Source: JAGTVG01 sp964389805 (GTDB lineage: Bacteria > Bacteroidota > Bacteroidia > Cytophagales > Cyclobacteriaceae). Taken from it: DNA of 9,538 nucleotides. How positions within the stretch are numbered: the first letter of the stretch is position 1; each line of letters begins with the position of its first letter. Below are positions 1 to 5,978 of the stretch, one piece after another. The DNA lies in the NCBI GenBank assembly GCA_964389805.1, contig CAYMFU010000120.1, forward strand, positions 1 to 9,538. Direction: 5' to 3'. Position numbers and translations under genes: made by a program. A model generated the notes under the pieces. It worked only from the letters and a program-made list of their open reading frames with translations, did not search any database and was not told where the DNA came from.

Positions 1-206
1 CCAAATCCTACGCTCAGCATAAGGGTGGATTTCATAAATGGATCTTCAAAAAACGTGGATGGAACGAACGTATGTCCATTTAATTCAGGGATTTTATTAA
101 TCTCCTCTTGTCCATAGCTTACTGACCAGCTTAATAAAAACATGAAACAAATAGAAGCCAATACAAAATGATGCTGATGTGATCTTATATTATAAATAAT
201 ATTCAT
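1..206 (-). CDS. Exported protein, N-terminal part only (possible outer-membrane protein)
   Basis: This gene runs off the left edge, so only the first 68 residues are visible. The ATG at 206-204 opens a frame with no stop to the edge. Residues 1-12 are polar and His-rich, and residues 13-30 are hydrophobic. They are followed by SYGQ, a typical Bacteroidota signal peptidase I site around residue 32. The mature part begins EEINKIPELNGHTF and ends in MKSTLMLSVGFG, an alternating pattern that could be the first strand of a beta-barrel. A shorter start at Met22 would leave too little signal peptide. It follows the beta-barrel gene at 219-860 on the same strand after only 12 bp, so the two are probably co-transcribed. 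I do not recognise the family, and the barrel reading is an inference from one strand-like segment. Confidence 0.75.
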   Translation of the reverse strand, partial: MNIIYNIRSHQHHFVLASICFMFLLSWSVSYGQEEINKIPELNGHTFVPSTFFEDPFMKSTLMLSVGF

Positions 207-218
207 GATTTATTATTT

Positions 219-860
219 TCAATTACGTTTTGAAATTGGTATTTGAAAGCCAGTGACAATTTTTAATCCGCTTAGTTTTACCCGGGGGATATCGTCATCT
301 TCAGCAGGATCGGCTTTGGTCATATTCACCAACCCCTGTGCATATCTTAATTCAAAATACAGACCGGATCTCTTTATTGGAATTTTATATCCAATTCCAA
401 ATACAGCCGAAATATTCCACTTATTCAATTCATCTGTAATGTCTATCTCTTCGAGCTCATTTGCAGCTTTCAACGACAATCCATAACCAAATTCAAGCCC
501 GCTGGAAAAATATAGTCTCTTTGATTTTGATTGGATTTTTACTAAAACATCCAGGATCAGATATTGAACACTGATGGTTACACTATCCTTCCACTCATTT
601 GTTATCATGTCCGGAACCTGGATCCTGCTGCCTGTGGCTTCATATCCGGGCTGAAAACTCAGGGAAATTAAGTCATTAATTGGAGCATCTATACTTAGTC
701 CAACAATAAAACCCGTACTGGATTTATATTTAGTATTCGTAATCTTATCTCCCGTTAATCGACCATTGTCAATTCCGGCTAAAACACCTAACTCAACCTG
801 TGCTAACGCAACTAGTTGGATGGTTAATAATGGAATTAGTAGAATAAGGATTTTTTTCAT
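219..860 (-). CDS. Porin-family outer-membrane beta-barrel protein
   Basis: This is a protein of 213 residues with the composition and length of the small outer-membrane beta-barrel proteins (OMP_b-brl type) that are abundant in Bacteroidota. Residues 1-20 form a clear signal peptide: MKK, a hydrophobic core, then LALAQ-like VALAQ before VELGVLAG. The rest is a run of alternating-hydrophobicity strands with Gly and aromatic girdle residues, such as GFIVGLSIDAPI, LYFSSGLEFGYGL, ISAVFGIGYKIPI, LYFELRYAQGL and LKIVTGFQIPI. These are broken by polar loops, two of them acidic (ELEEIDITDEL and ADPAEDDDIP), which suggests roughly eight to ten strands. I chose the ATG at 860-858; an upstream TTG at 881 would add seven polar residues ahead of a normal MKK start. 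It is the first gene of a likely two-gene unit. The role is probably structural or a small channel, and the substrate is unknown. Confidence 0.85.
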   Translation of the reverse strand: MKKILILLIPLLTIQLVALAQVELGVLAGIDNGRLTGDKITNTKYKSSTGFIVGLSIDAPINDLISLSFQPGYEATGSRIQVPDMITNEWKDSVTISVQYLILDVLVKIQSKSKRLYFSSGLEFGYGLSLKAANELEEIDITDELNKWNISAVFGIGYKIPIKRSGLYFELRYAQGLVNMTKADPAEDDDIPRVKLSGLKIVTGFQIPISKRN

Positions 861-974
861 TTCGCATTGTTTTCTTAACAAATCTTGGATTGTGTGTGTT
901 AAAACTATATCATAGTCGTCAGCTAATTAATGGCTATGAATGAAATTTAAGAAGATTCTATTAAAATATTAGTA

Positions 975-982
975 TAATTTTG
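975..982 (+). promoter_or_regulatory. Candidate Bacteroidota -7 element
   Basis: TAATTTTG matches TAnnTTTG, the -7 box used by the Bacteroidota housekeeping sigma factor. It would start transcription near 989 and give the MBL hydrolase gene at 1067 a leader of about 80 bases. The expected TTTG -33 box is not present at 17-23 bp upstream. In DNA this AT-rich such a match can occur by chance. Confidence 0.2.
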
Positions 983-1004
983 TCCCATTCTTTAAATGAA
1001 GCCA

Positions 1005-1020
1005 TATTATAATTATAATA
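1005..1020. repeat. Perfect 16-bp AT palindrome
   Basis: TATTATAATTATAATA reads identically on both strands. It ends 46 bp before the start codon of the MBL hydrolase and lies about 145 bp upstream of the divergent beta-barrel gene. It could be a regulator binding site or simply low-complexity AT sequence. Confidence 0.4.
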
Positions 1021-1066
1021 ATGTATGAGATTCTTCTAAAACAGGTTGCCAATATTAAAATTTGGA

Positions 1067-2197
1067 ATGATAAAGCTCCTTAAGATGACAGGTATATTAA
1101 TCATAGCTTTGGTGATTTTGATAACCATAAGCCTCATTTTGTTTTTCAATTTCGCTCCTCAGATAGGAGGCAGTCCGGAAGGGAAAAGACTGGAAAGGAT
1201 GAAATCATCCGAAAATTATAAATTGGGGAAATTTCATAATACAATTACCACAAAAATGGATATGAAATCCGGCAAGATGCTTGGCGTTATGCTGGAGTTC
1301 TTTAAAAATAATGACAATAGAGAACCTGGTGGAATGATACAGACTCATAAATTCAATCCAATTGATTTTAAGGATCAAAGTTCAGATAACTTTTCATTTA
1401 CCTGGTTCGGGCATTCTTCAATACTAATTAAAATAGATGGAAAAGTAATTCTGATTGATCCTGTATTCAGTGACCGGGCGTCTATGTTTTCATTCATGGG
1501 ACCGAAACGATTCCCATATTCAAATTACATGAATGTAGATCTTCTTCCTGAAGTTGATGCGGTGTTGATTTCACATGATCATTATGATCATCTCGATTAT
1601 GAAACCATGCTTAAACTTAAAGATAAGGTAGACAGGTTTTATGTTCCATTAAGCGTAGGGGCTCATTTGGAAAAATGGGGAATACCATCTCAAAATATTG
1701 TTGAATTAACCTGGTGGGATTCTGTTGATCTGGGAACATTAAATCTTGCCTTTACGCCCTCCAGGCATTTTTCAGGACGAGGCCTGAATAACCGATTTTC
1801 TACTTTATGGGGGGCATGGGTAATACAAGGAAGTAAGGAGAAAATATTTTTCGGCGGTGATTCGGGTTATTTTCCAGGATTTAAAAAAATAGGGGAGACG
1901 TACGGGCCTTTCGATCTGGCTTTTCTGGAATGTGGAGCATATAATGAAAACTGGTCTGAAATACATATGATGCCTGAGGAAACAGTTCAGGCCAGCAAGG
2001 ACCTCAAAAGTAAGCTGTTAATGCCTATACATTGGGGTAAGTTTAATCTGGCATTGCATCCATGGAAAGAACCCATACAAAGAGCAATAAAAAAAGGAGA
2101 GGAATTGAATGTGAATATTATAACGCCTGAAATCGGAGAAATGGTTACACTTAACGATCAGTTAATGACTACTCATTGGTGGACAAATTATCAGTAA
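1067..2197 (+). CDS. Membrane-anchored MBL-fold hydrolase, NAPE-PLD/RomA-like
   Basis: This is a 376-residue protein of the metallo-beta-lactamase superfamily, in the UlaG/NAPE-PLD-type group (COG2220). Residues about 8-28 form one hydrophobic N-terminal segment, probably a membrane anchor, followed by a basic linker. The catalytic domain spans about 108-365. The visible metal ligands are H170, H172, D174 and H175 in SHDHYDH, H234 in SRHFSG, D265 in GGDSGY and H322 in IHWGKF. Order and spacing closely follow mammalian N-acylphosphatidylethanolamine phospholipase D (H185/H187/D189/H190, H253, D284, H343). FTWFGHSS (111-118) and the His of EIHMMPEE (H300) are also typical of that group. In bacteria such proteins are often labelled RomA or simply MBL-fold hydrolase, and their substrate is usually unproven; phospholipid hydrolysis here is inferred. 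I took the ATG at 1067, because the only earlier in-frame start is a TTG at 1046. Met7 (1085) is an alternative. Confidence 0.88.
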   Translation: MIKLLKMTGILIIALVILITISLILFFNFAPQIGGSPEGKRLERMKSSENYKLGKFHNTITTKMDMKSGKMLGVMLEFFKNNDNREPGGMIQTHKFNPIDFKDQSSDNFSFTWFGHSSILIKIDGKVILIDPVFSDRASMFSFMGPKRFPYSNYMNVDLLPEVDAVLISHDHYDHLDYETMLKLKDKVDRFYVPLSVGAHLEKWGIPSQNIVELTWWDSVDLGTLNLAFTPSRHFSGRGLNNRFSTLWGAWVIQGSKEKIFFGGDSGYFPGFKKIGETYGPFDLAFLECGAYNENWSEIHMMPEETVQASKDLKSKLLMPIHWGKFNLALHPWKEPIQRAIKKGEELNVNIITPEIGEMVTLNDQLMTTHWWTNYQ

Positions 2198-2249
2198 TTC
2201 AATTGGAGTGATTTAAGTAAGACATATGTAAACAAATAATTGATAAATA

Positions 2250-2579
2250 ATGAAGGTATCAGATGATTATAAATCATATGTTGAAGAACAGTTTTCAACG
2301 TTTGGCCCTATGATTTTCAAAAAAATGTTTGGGGGATATGGTATATTTAAAGACGGAGTTATGTTAGGCATGATCAGTCCGGGGGATATCTTCAGGATGC
2401 GAGCAGATGAATTAAATGTAAATGATTATTTGGAAGAGGGCATGAAGCAATTCCCATCACACGGAGGCAAAAAAGGTATGCCTTACTGGGATGTTCCTGT
2501 ACATGTGCTGGAGGATCAGAACGAATTGAAAATATGGGCAAAGAAGGCATTTGAAGCTGCCCTGAGAGCTAAAAAATAA
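2250..2579 (+). CDS. TfoX/Sxy N-terminal-domain protein
   Basis: This is a 109-residue soluble protein that consists of a single TfoX N-terminal domain. Family hallmarks are the start-proximal KKMFGGYGIFKDGVMLG (about 24-40), the central strand with FRMRADE, and the segment PYWDVPVHVLED followed by a C-terminal helix ending AALRAKK. In gammaproteobacteria TfoX/Sxy is a competence co-activator with an additional C-terminal domain. That second domain is absent here, and no competence gene is nearby, so a regulatory role in DNA uptake should not be assumed. It starts 52 bp after the MBL hydrolase stop on the same strand, so co-transcription is possible. The ATG at 2250 follows an A-rich leader without a Shine-Dalgarno sequence, as is usual in Bacteroidota. 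Confidence 0.88.
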   Translation: MKVSDDYKSYVEEQFSTFGPMIFKKMFGGYGIFKDGVMLGMISPGDIFRMRADELNVNDYLEEGMKQFPSHGGKKGMPYWDVPVHVLEDQNELKIWAKKAFEAALRAKK

Positions 2580-2666
2580 TTCCTATTATTAAACGGGTGT
2601 AGTTAGCAAATCAATGTTCTCTTAGTCAGAGTTATTTTCAATACATTTAGTGATTAAGTTGAATTA
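2580..2666. other. Convergent intergenic gap, no gene
   Basis: This 87-bp gap lies between the 3' ends of the TfoX-like gene (plus) and the second MBL hydrolase gene (minus). It holds only a weak 4-bp hairpin (CTCT/AGAG at 2619-2631) followed by TTATTTT, not enough to call a terminator with confidence. Confidence 0.5.
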
Positions 2667-3491
2667 TCATCCAATATCATATTGGCTCCCTTCCCGTGCC
2701 AACTCGCAGTTTTTAAAGAGTTCCTGGCAAATTTTTTCCTGATTTACTAAAAATTCATCATCATGGTCCGGATCATGATGTGTCATGACCAGCATTCTTG
2801 CATTTGACCTCTCCGCAACTTCTATAGCCTGTGAATAGCTACTGTGTCCCCATCCACGATGTAATTCCAATTCATCGTCCGTATATTGGGCATCATGGAT
2901 GAGAAGATCTGCATTTTCGCAAAATTTTATAAAATCCTCAGAAATTGTATTATCATGTTCGACATCTGTACATATTACAAGTGTCTTGCCATTTAATTCT
3001 ATTCTAATACCATAGGAAGTACCCGGATGGTTCTGTTTGATCATTTTTACACGGGTGCCATTGTCTACATTTCTGAATTCTGTTCCTAGATTTGTAAATT
3101 TGAATTTACTTCCCATTTTGGACATGGGAATCGGGAAATACTCACTTTGCATCTGGCCTTGTAATATGGATTTTAGTTCCTTTTCACTTGTATCCCCAAC
3201 GGAATTGATATTCAATATGGTTCTTTTATTGTAGGCCGGTTTGAAAAATGGGAACCCCTGAATGTGATCCCAATGAAAATGTGTAAATCCAATGCCAATG
3301 GCCTTTTGTCTGTTTGGATTTTTCATCATTTCATTGCCAAGATTCCTGATGCCGGTTCCCGCATCGATTATAAATATATTACCTGTGTCCTTTCTGAATA
3401 AGCTAATACAGGTGGTATTCCCTCCAAATCCCTGAAAGTTTTCATCACAAACCGGGATTGATCCTCGAGTGCCATAAAAAGTTACAATCAT
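2667..3491 (-). CDS. MBL-fold metal-dependent hydrolase (PhnP/cyclic-phosphodiesterase-like)
   Basis: This is a 274-residue cytosolic protein of the metallo-beta-lactamase superfamily, in the group of COG1235/PhnP and RNase Z-like phosphodiesterases. It opens with the family signature FYGTRGSIP (5-13), then GGNTTC (23-28) and DAGTGIR (43-49). The metal site is H71, H73, D75 and H76 in THFHWDH, then H155 (NHPG), D176 (CTDVEH) and H238 in MTHHDPDHDD. IHDAQYTDDE (198-207) and GWGHSSY (213-219) are conserved in this subfamily, which often occurs beside or fused to signalling domains. Only the catalytic domain is present here. The reaction is probably hydrolysis of a phosphodiester or related ester; the substrate is unknown. 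It lies 103 bp downstream of the cardiolipin synthase gene on the same strand, so it could be read from the same promoter or from its own in the gap. It is not a close relative of the other MBL hydrolase at 1067-2197. Confidence 0.87.
   Translation of the reverse strand: MIVTFYGTRGSIPVCDENFQGFGGNTTCISLFRKDTGNIFIIDAGTGIRNLGNEMMKNPNRQKAIGIGFTHFHWDHIQGFPFFKPAYNKRTILNINSVGDTSEKELKSILQGQMQSEYFPIPMSKMGSKFKFTNLGTEFRNVDNGTRVKMIKQNHPGTSYGIRIELNGKTLVICTDVEHDNTISEDFIKFCENADLLIHDAQYTDDELELHRGWGHSSYSQAIEVAERSNARMLVMTHHDPDHDDEFLVNQEKICQELFKNCELAREGSQYDIG
2671..2685. repeat. 15-bp odd palindrome at the 3' end of the MBL gene
   Basis: CCAATAT-C-ATATTGG is a perfect inverted repeat with a single central base. 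It covers the last codons of the minus-strand MBL hydrolase, just before its stop codon (2667-2669). As RNA it could fold as a 5-bp stem with a 5-base loop, but no U-tract follows on either strand. It may be chance within coding sequence or a weak stop signal between convergent genes. Confidence 0.35.
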
Positions 3492-3594
3492 TTATTGAAT
3501 GATTTATTACAGAAGAACAATATAATAAAAAATGATTTCTCTACATAAAATTTAATCGCTCAAGTTGAATCCTAAATCTCAACCGACTGATATA
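3492..3594 (-). promoter_or_regulatory. Intergenic gap upstream of the MBL gene
   Basis: This 103-bp AT-rich spacer lies between the cardiolipin synthase stop and the MBL hydrolase start, both on the minus strand. It is long enough for a separate promoter. I see no exact TAnnTTTG with a partner box, only TAAATTTTA on the minus strand near 3548-3556. A 5-bp inverted repeat (GTTGA/TCAAC, 3564-3583) is too short to name as a terminator. Confidence 0.3.
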
Positions 3595-5058
3595 TTATAA
3601 TAAAGGAGTGATCAACCTGCAAATGGAATCCAATAATCTATTACCTATTGATCGGTTTTTCCAGACATCATATTCAAGTTTAGAACAATTCCTCAAATCC
3701 TTTTCAAATTGTAGATTTAGCTTAGACGTGAGATCTTTGTCATATATCAGTGCGGAAGCTTCATAGTTTAAATAGAAACTTCGTATATCTGTGTTAAAAG
3801 ATCCTACCAATGAGATCTTATCATCTATTGTCATGGTTTTTGCATGAATAAAACCCTTTTGATATTGATATATTTTCACACCATTATATAAAAATGGCTT
3901 AAAATATGAATTGGAAGCTCTCTGTACAATTGTTGAATCTGAGATCCCCGGAAGTATTAGTCTTACATCAATGCCTGATAAGGCTGCAGTTATAAGTGCT
4001 CCTTTGAATTCATCGCTCGGAATGAAGTATGGATTGGTGATCTTTACATTTCTTTTTGCGTTATGAATTAAACTGACCATACTATCGAGGCCATAGGGCC
4101 GCATAGATATAGGTCCGGAGGCGATGATGGTTATAGGACTTTTATCAGATTGATCAAAGTGTTTGTTAAAATATGGCTCCTCCAGAGGTAATAATTCTTT
4201 GCTAACATATCTCCAATCTGTTGAAAATACTAATTGTAACGCATTTACAGCAGGTCCTTCAATTTTTATGTGCGTATCTCTCCAGTACAATGGATGATGG
4301 CCATTATTCCAATATTTTTCGTCAATATTCAAACCACCTATAAAGCCAGTTTTTCCATCAACTACAATAATTTTTCGATGATTTCTATTATTTGTTGACG
4401 CCAGGTTCTTGAATCGTACTGGCATAAATTTGCGCATTTTTATGCCTTTCGATTTAAGAAGAGCAGGAATCTGCCCAAGGCTTGATGATCCGGCACCATC
4501 GACCATAATTCGAATTTCTACTCCCTGATTATGTTTCTCGATCAAAATGTTTGCAATTTCCCTACCTACATCATCATCGGAGAAAATATAATACTCCAGG
4601 TGTATATGATGTTGTGCATTTCTTAATACTTCAAAAACTTCAGGGAACTTTTCTTCTCCATTAAAGAGTAAAGTAGCCGTATTCCCGGAAAGTAAAAACG
4701 ACCTTTGGTCATTTATAAGCATTTTTGCAGGTTTGCTTAGCCCTCCAAATTCTTTCTTTAAGTGCCGTAAGGAATTTTCTTGATTATCAATTAATTTACT
4801 TCTGAAATTTTCGATGGTATGTTTATCTTTTTCATTTCTGAACCTGAATTTGATCCTTTTCCTAAAATCCCTGCCAAAAAAATAAAATACGATCAAGCCT
4901 AAAACCGGGACAAAAATCAAAATCACAATGTAAGAGAGGGCTTTATTTACATTTCGATTTTCAAGTAAAATGACGAAAATTATTCCTACATAGGCAATTC
5001 CCAGGGGTATCCATATCCAGGGTTTTATAAATTCAAAAAATAATTGGAATAGGCCCAT
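3595..5058 (-). CDS. cls: Cardiolipin synthase (phospholipase D superfamily)
   Basis: The enzyme joins two phosphatidylglycerol molecules into cardiolipin and glycerol at the cytoplasmic membrane. It is 487 residues, the usual length of bacterial ClsA-type enzymes. Two N-terminal membrane helices (about 13-33 and 40-60) are followed by the PLDc_N signature FGRDFRKR (61-68). Both HKD catalytic motifs are complete: H227-x-K229-x4-D234 in NHRKIIVVDG, and H405-x-K407-x4-D412 in IHAKTMTIDD. Each is followed by the expected GG or GS plus Asn (GGLN, GSFN). HLEYYIF (153-159) and NPYFIPS (342-348) are also typical. The ATG at 5058 gives a normal N-terminus. The gene is divergent from the dehydrogenase gene across 57 bp, and the MBL hydrolase gene follows it. 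Nothing suggests damage. The symbol cls is used by family; ClsA or ClsC specificity is not claimed. Confidence 0.95.
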   Translation of the reverse strand: MGLFQLFFEFIKPWIWIPLGIAYVGIIFVILLENRNVNKALSYIVILIFVPVLGLIVFYFFGRDFRKRIKFRFRNEKDKHTIENFRSKLIDNQENSLRHLKKEFGGLSKPAKMLINDQRSFLLSGNTATLLFNGEEKFPEVFEVLRNAQHHIHLEYYIFSDDDVGREIANILIEKHNQGVEIRIMVDGAGSSSLGQIPALLKSKGIKMRKFMPVRFKNLASTNNRNHRKIIVVDGKTGFIGGLNIDEKYWNNGHHPLYWRDTHIKIEGPAVNALQLVFSTDWRYVSKELLPLEEPYFNKHFDQSDKSPITIIASGPISMRPYGLDSMVSLIHNAKRNVKITNPYFIPSDEFKGALITAALSGIDVRLILPGISDSTIVQRASNSYFKPFLYNGVKIYQYQKGFIHAKTMTIDDKISLVGSFNTDIRSFYLNYEASALIYDKDLTSKLNLQFEKDLRNCSKLEYDVWKNRSIGNRLLDSICRLITPLL

Positions 5059-5061
5059 TTT

Positions 5062-5092
5062 AGTCTTAAACTTGAATTCAACACTTTAGACT
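5062..5092. promoter_or_regulatory. Imperfect dyad between the divergent cls and SDR genes
   Basis: The outer arms AGTCTTAAA (5062-5070) and TTTAGACT (5085-5092) are inverted copies that differ by one extra T. They enclose the perfect 10-bp palindrome TTGAATTCAA (5072-5081), and both share the same centre within about one base. The dyad fills over half of the 57-bp gap, where promoters for both genes must lie, so it is placed as an operator would be. A weak plus-strand promoter candidate overlaps it: TTGG at 5044-5047, a 19-bp spacer, then TAAACTTG at 5067-5074. No regulator gene is in view to pair with it. Confidence 0.35.
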
Positions 5093-5115
5093 TCAATTTA
5101 GTTAATAGAATATAA

Positions 5116-5928
5116 GTGGTCAAGAAAAAAAAAGTCGTTTTAATCACCGGTGCAGGAAGTGGACTGGGAAAAGCTATAGCTGAATATCTAGCCTCAGGGG
5201 ATTTTCATATTATTGGCACTGATTTGAATATCGATGCCTTAAATACCCAGACTGAAGGCAATATTACTCCCTACGTTATGGATGTGACGAATGAAGAATC
5301 TTTAAACAAAACATATTTACAAGTCTCTGATATCATAAATGGTTTGGACGCGATAGTAAACAATGCTGGAATTTTTGAACAGGTTCCTATGGTCGAGGGA
5401 GGCATCAGGAAGTATGAACAACTTATACAGGTGAATGTTTTAGGAGCTTACAGGGTTACGAATATTTTTTTTCCATTGTTATTTAAAAACAAGGGTCGAA
5501 TAATTAACATAAGCAGTGAAACGGCCAAAACTTTGTTGCCTTTTCAAACCTATGGTTCTTCAAAATATATGATGGAGGCATGGAGTAACACCCTGCGTAT
5601 GGAATTAAGGCTTCTTGGAATGTATGTTTCATTAATAAGAGCCGGTGGTCACAAAACACCTTTAATGGACAAGACACTTGATGTCTTAAACAATGTGCCT
5701 GAAGATTCCATTTTCAAGAGTGCACTTGCTAAAATAAAGGAAACAGGCGGCAAGAAAGTAAGAGCTGTCAATAAAGATCCTGGGGATGTTGCAAAAGCTG
5801 TTTTAAAGGCAATATCAGCAAAAAAACCAAAAAGGATCTATTCAGTAAATGAATCCAGTTTATATAAGTTTCTAACCATCATACCAAGGCACGTTAAAGA
5901 ATCACTCGTATTAGGTGCATTGCGGTAG
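5116..5928 (+). CDS. Short-chain dehydrogenase/reductase (SDR family)
   Basis: This is a 270-residue classical SDR, an NAD(P)-dependent oxidoreductase with a Rossmann fold. Visible motifs are the cofactor loop TGAGSGLG (11-18), D36 at the end of strand 2 (GTDLN), which favours NAD(H), DVT (56-58), NNAG (82-85), N108 in VNVLG, Ser133/134 in NISSE, and Tyr146 with Lys150 in YGSSK. The catalytic tetrad is therefore intact. The usual PG motif after strand 6 reads RAGGHKTPL, so the conserved Pro is replaced by Ala. The C-terminal segment KPKRIYSVNESSLYKFLTII resembles SDRs acting on hydrophobic or steroid-like alcohols, but the substrate is unknown. The start is forced: GTG at 5116 directly follows an in-frame TAA (5113-5115), and the next in-frame ATG is at codon 55, beyond the cofactor site. 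It is divergent from cls and convergent with the isomerase gene. Confidence 0.9.
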   Translation: MVKKKKVVLITGAGSGLGKAIAEYLASGDFHIIGTDLNIDALNTQTEGNITPYVMDVTNEESLNKTYLQVSDIINGLDAIVNNAGIFEQVPMVEGGIRKYEQLIQVNVLGAYRVTNIFFPLLFKNKGRIINISSETAKTLLPFQTYGSSKYMMEAWSNTLRMELRLLGMYVSLIRAGGHKTPLMDKTLDVLNNVPEDSIFKSALAKIKETGGKKVRAVNKDPGDVAKAVLKAISAKKPKRIYSVNESSLYKFLTIIPRHVKESLVLGALR

Positions 5929-5937
5929 GGATGGACT

Positions 5938-5978
5938 ATCGAAAGACGAAATTAACCTAATTCCTTAGCGCTTTCGAT
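5938..5978. terminator. Nested inverted repeat at a convergent gene junction, possible bidirectional terminator
   Basis: ATCGAAAG (5938-5945) and CTTTCGAT (5971-5978) are perfect inverted copies. Inside them AATTA (5950-5954) and TAATT (5958-5962) pair around a 3-base loop, and CG/CG (5947-5948 with 5969-5970) can extend the outer stem. The structure spans most of the 23-bp gap between the SDR gene and the minus-strand isomerase gene and includes the isomerase stop codon. No U-tract follows on either strand, so it does not fit a standard intrinsic terminator well. Confidence 0.3.

Larger units (their letters stand above)
861..1066. promoter_or_regulatory. Divergent intergenic region of 206 bp
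   Basis: This AT-rich gap separates the beta-barrel gene (minus) from the MBL hydrolase gene (plus) and must carry promoters for both. On the plus strand, TAATTTTG at 975-982 matches the Bacteroidota -7 consensus TAnnTTTG exactly. I see no good TTTG at the matching -33 distance, so the call is weak. On the minus strand the nearest -7-like string is TAGTTTTA, complementary to about 902-909, one mismatch from consensus. A perfect 16-bp AT palindrome lies at 1005-1020. No small ORF with convincing coding character and no RNA gene is visible. Confidence 0.4.

Noticed and set aside
253..486. Plus-strand open frame of 77 codons
   Set aside because: It lies wholly opposite the beta-barrel gene, has no signal of its own and reads as an antisense shadow.
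2250..2579. Evidence for a natural-competence locus from the TfoX-like gene
   Set aside because: Only the N-terminal TfoX domain is present and no com or DNA-uptake gene is in the window, so competence cannot be inferred.
2619..2631. CTCT/AGAG hairpin followed by TTATTTT as a terminator
   Set aside because: A 4-bp stem is too short, and such strings are common in AT-rich intergenic DNA.
3037..3234. Plus-strand open frame of 65 codons
   Set aside because: It is antisense to the second MBL hydrolase, whose motifs are clear in the other strand.
1067..3491. The two MBL-fold hydrolases as a tandem duplication
   Set aside because: They lie on opposite strands, differ in length and signature motifs (FTWFGHSS versus FYGTRGSIP), and belong to separate subfamilies.
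3595..5058. The phospholipase D protein as a defence nuclease
   Set aside because: Two membrane helices, the PLDc_N motif, two HKD motifs and the full length match cardiolipin synthase, and no defence gene is adjacent.
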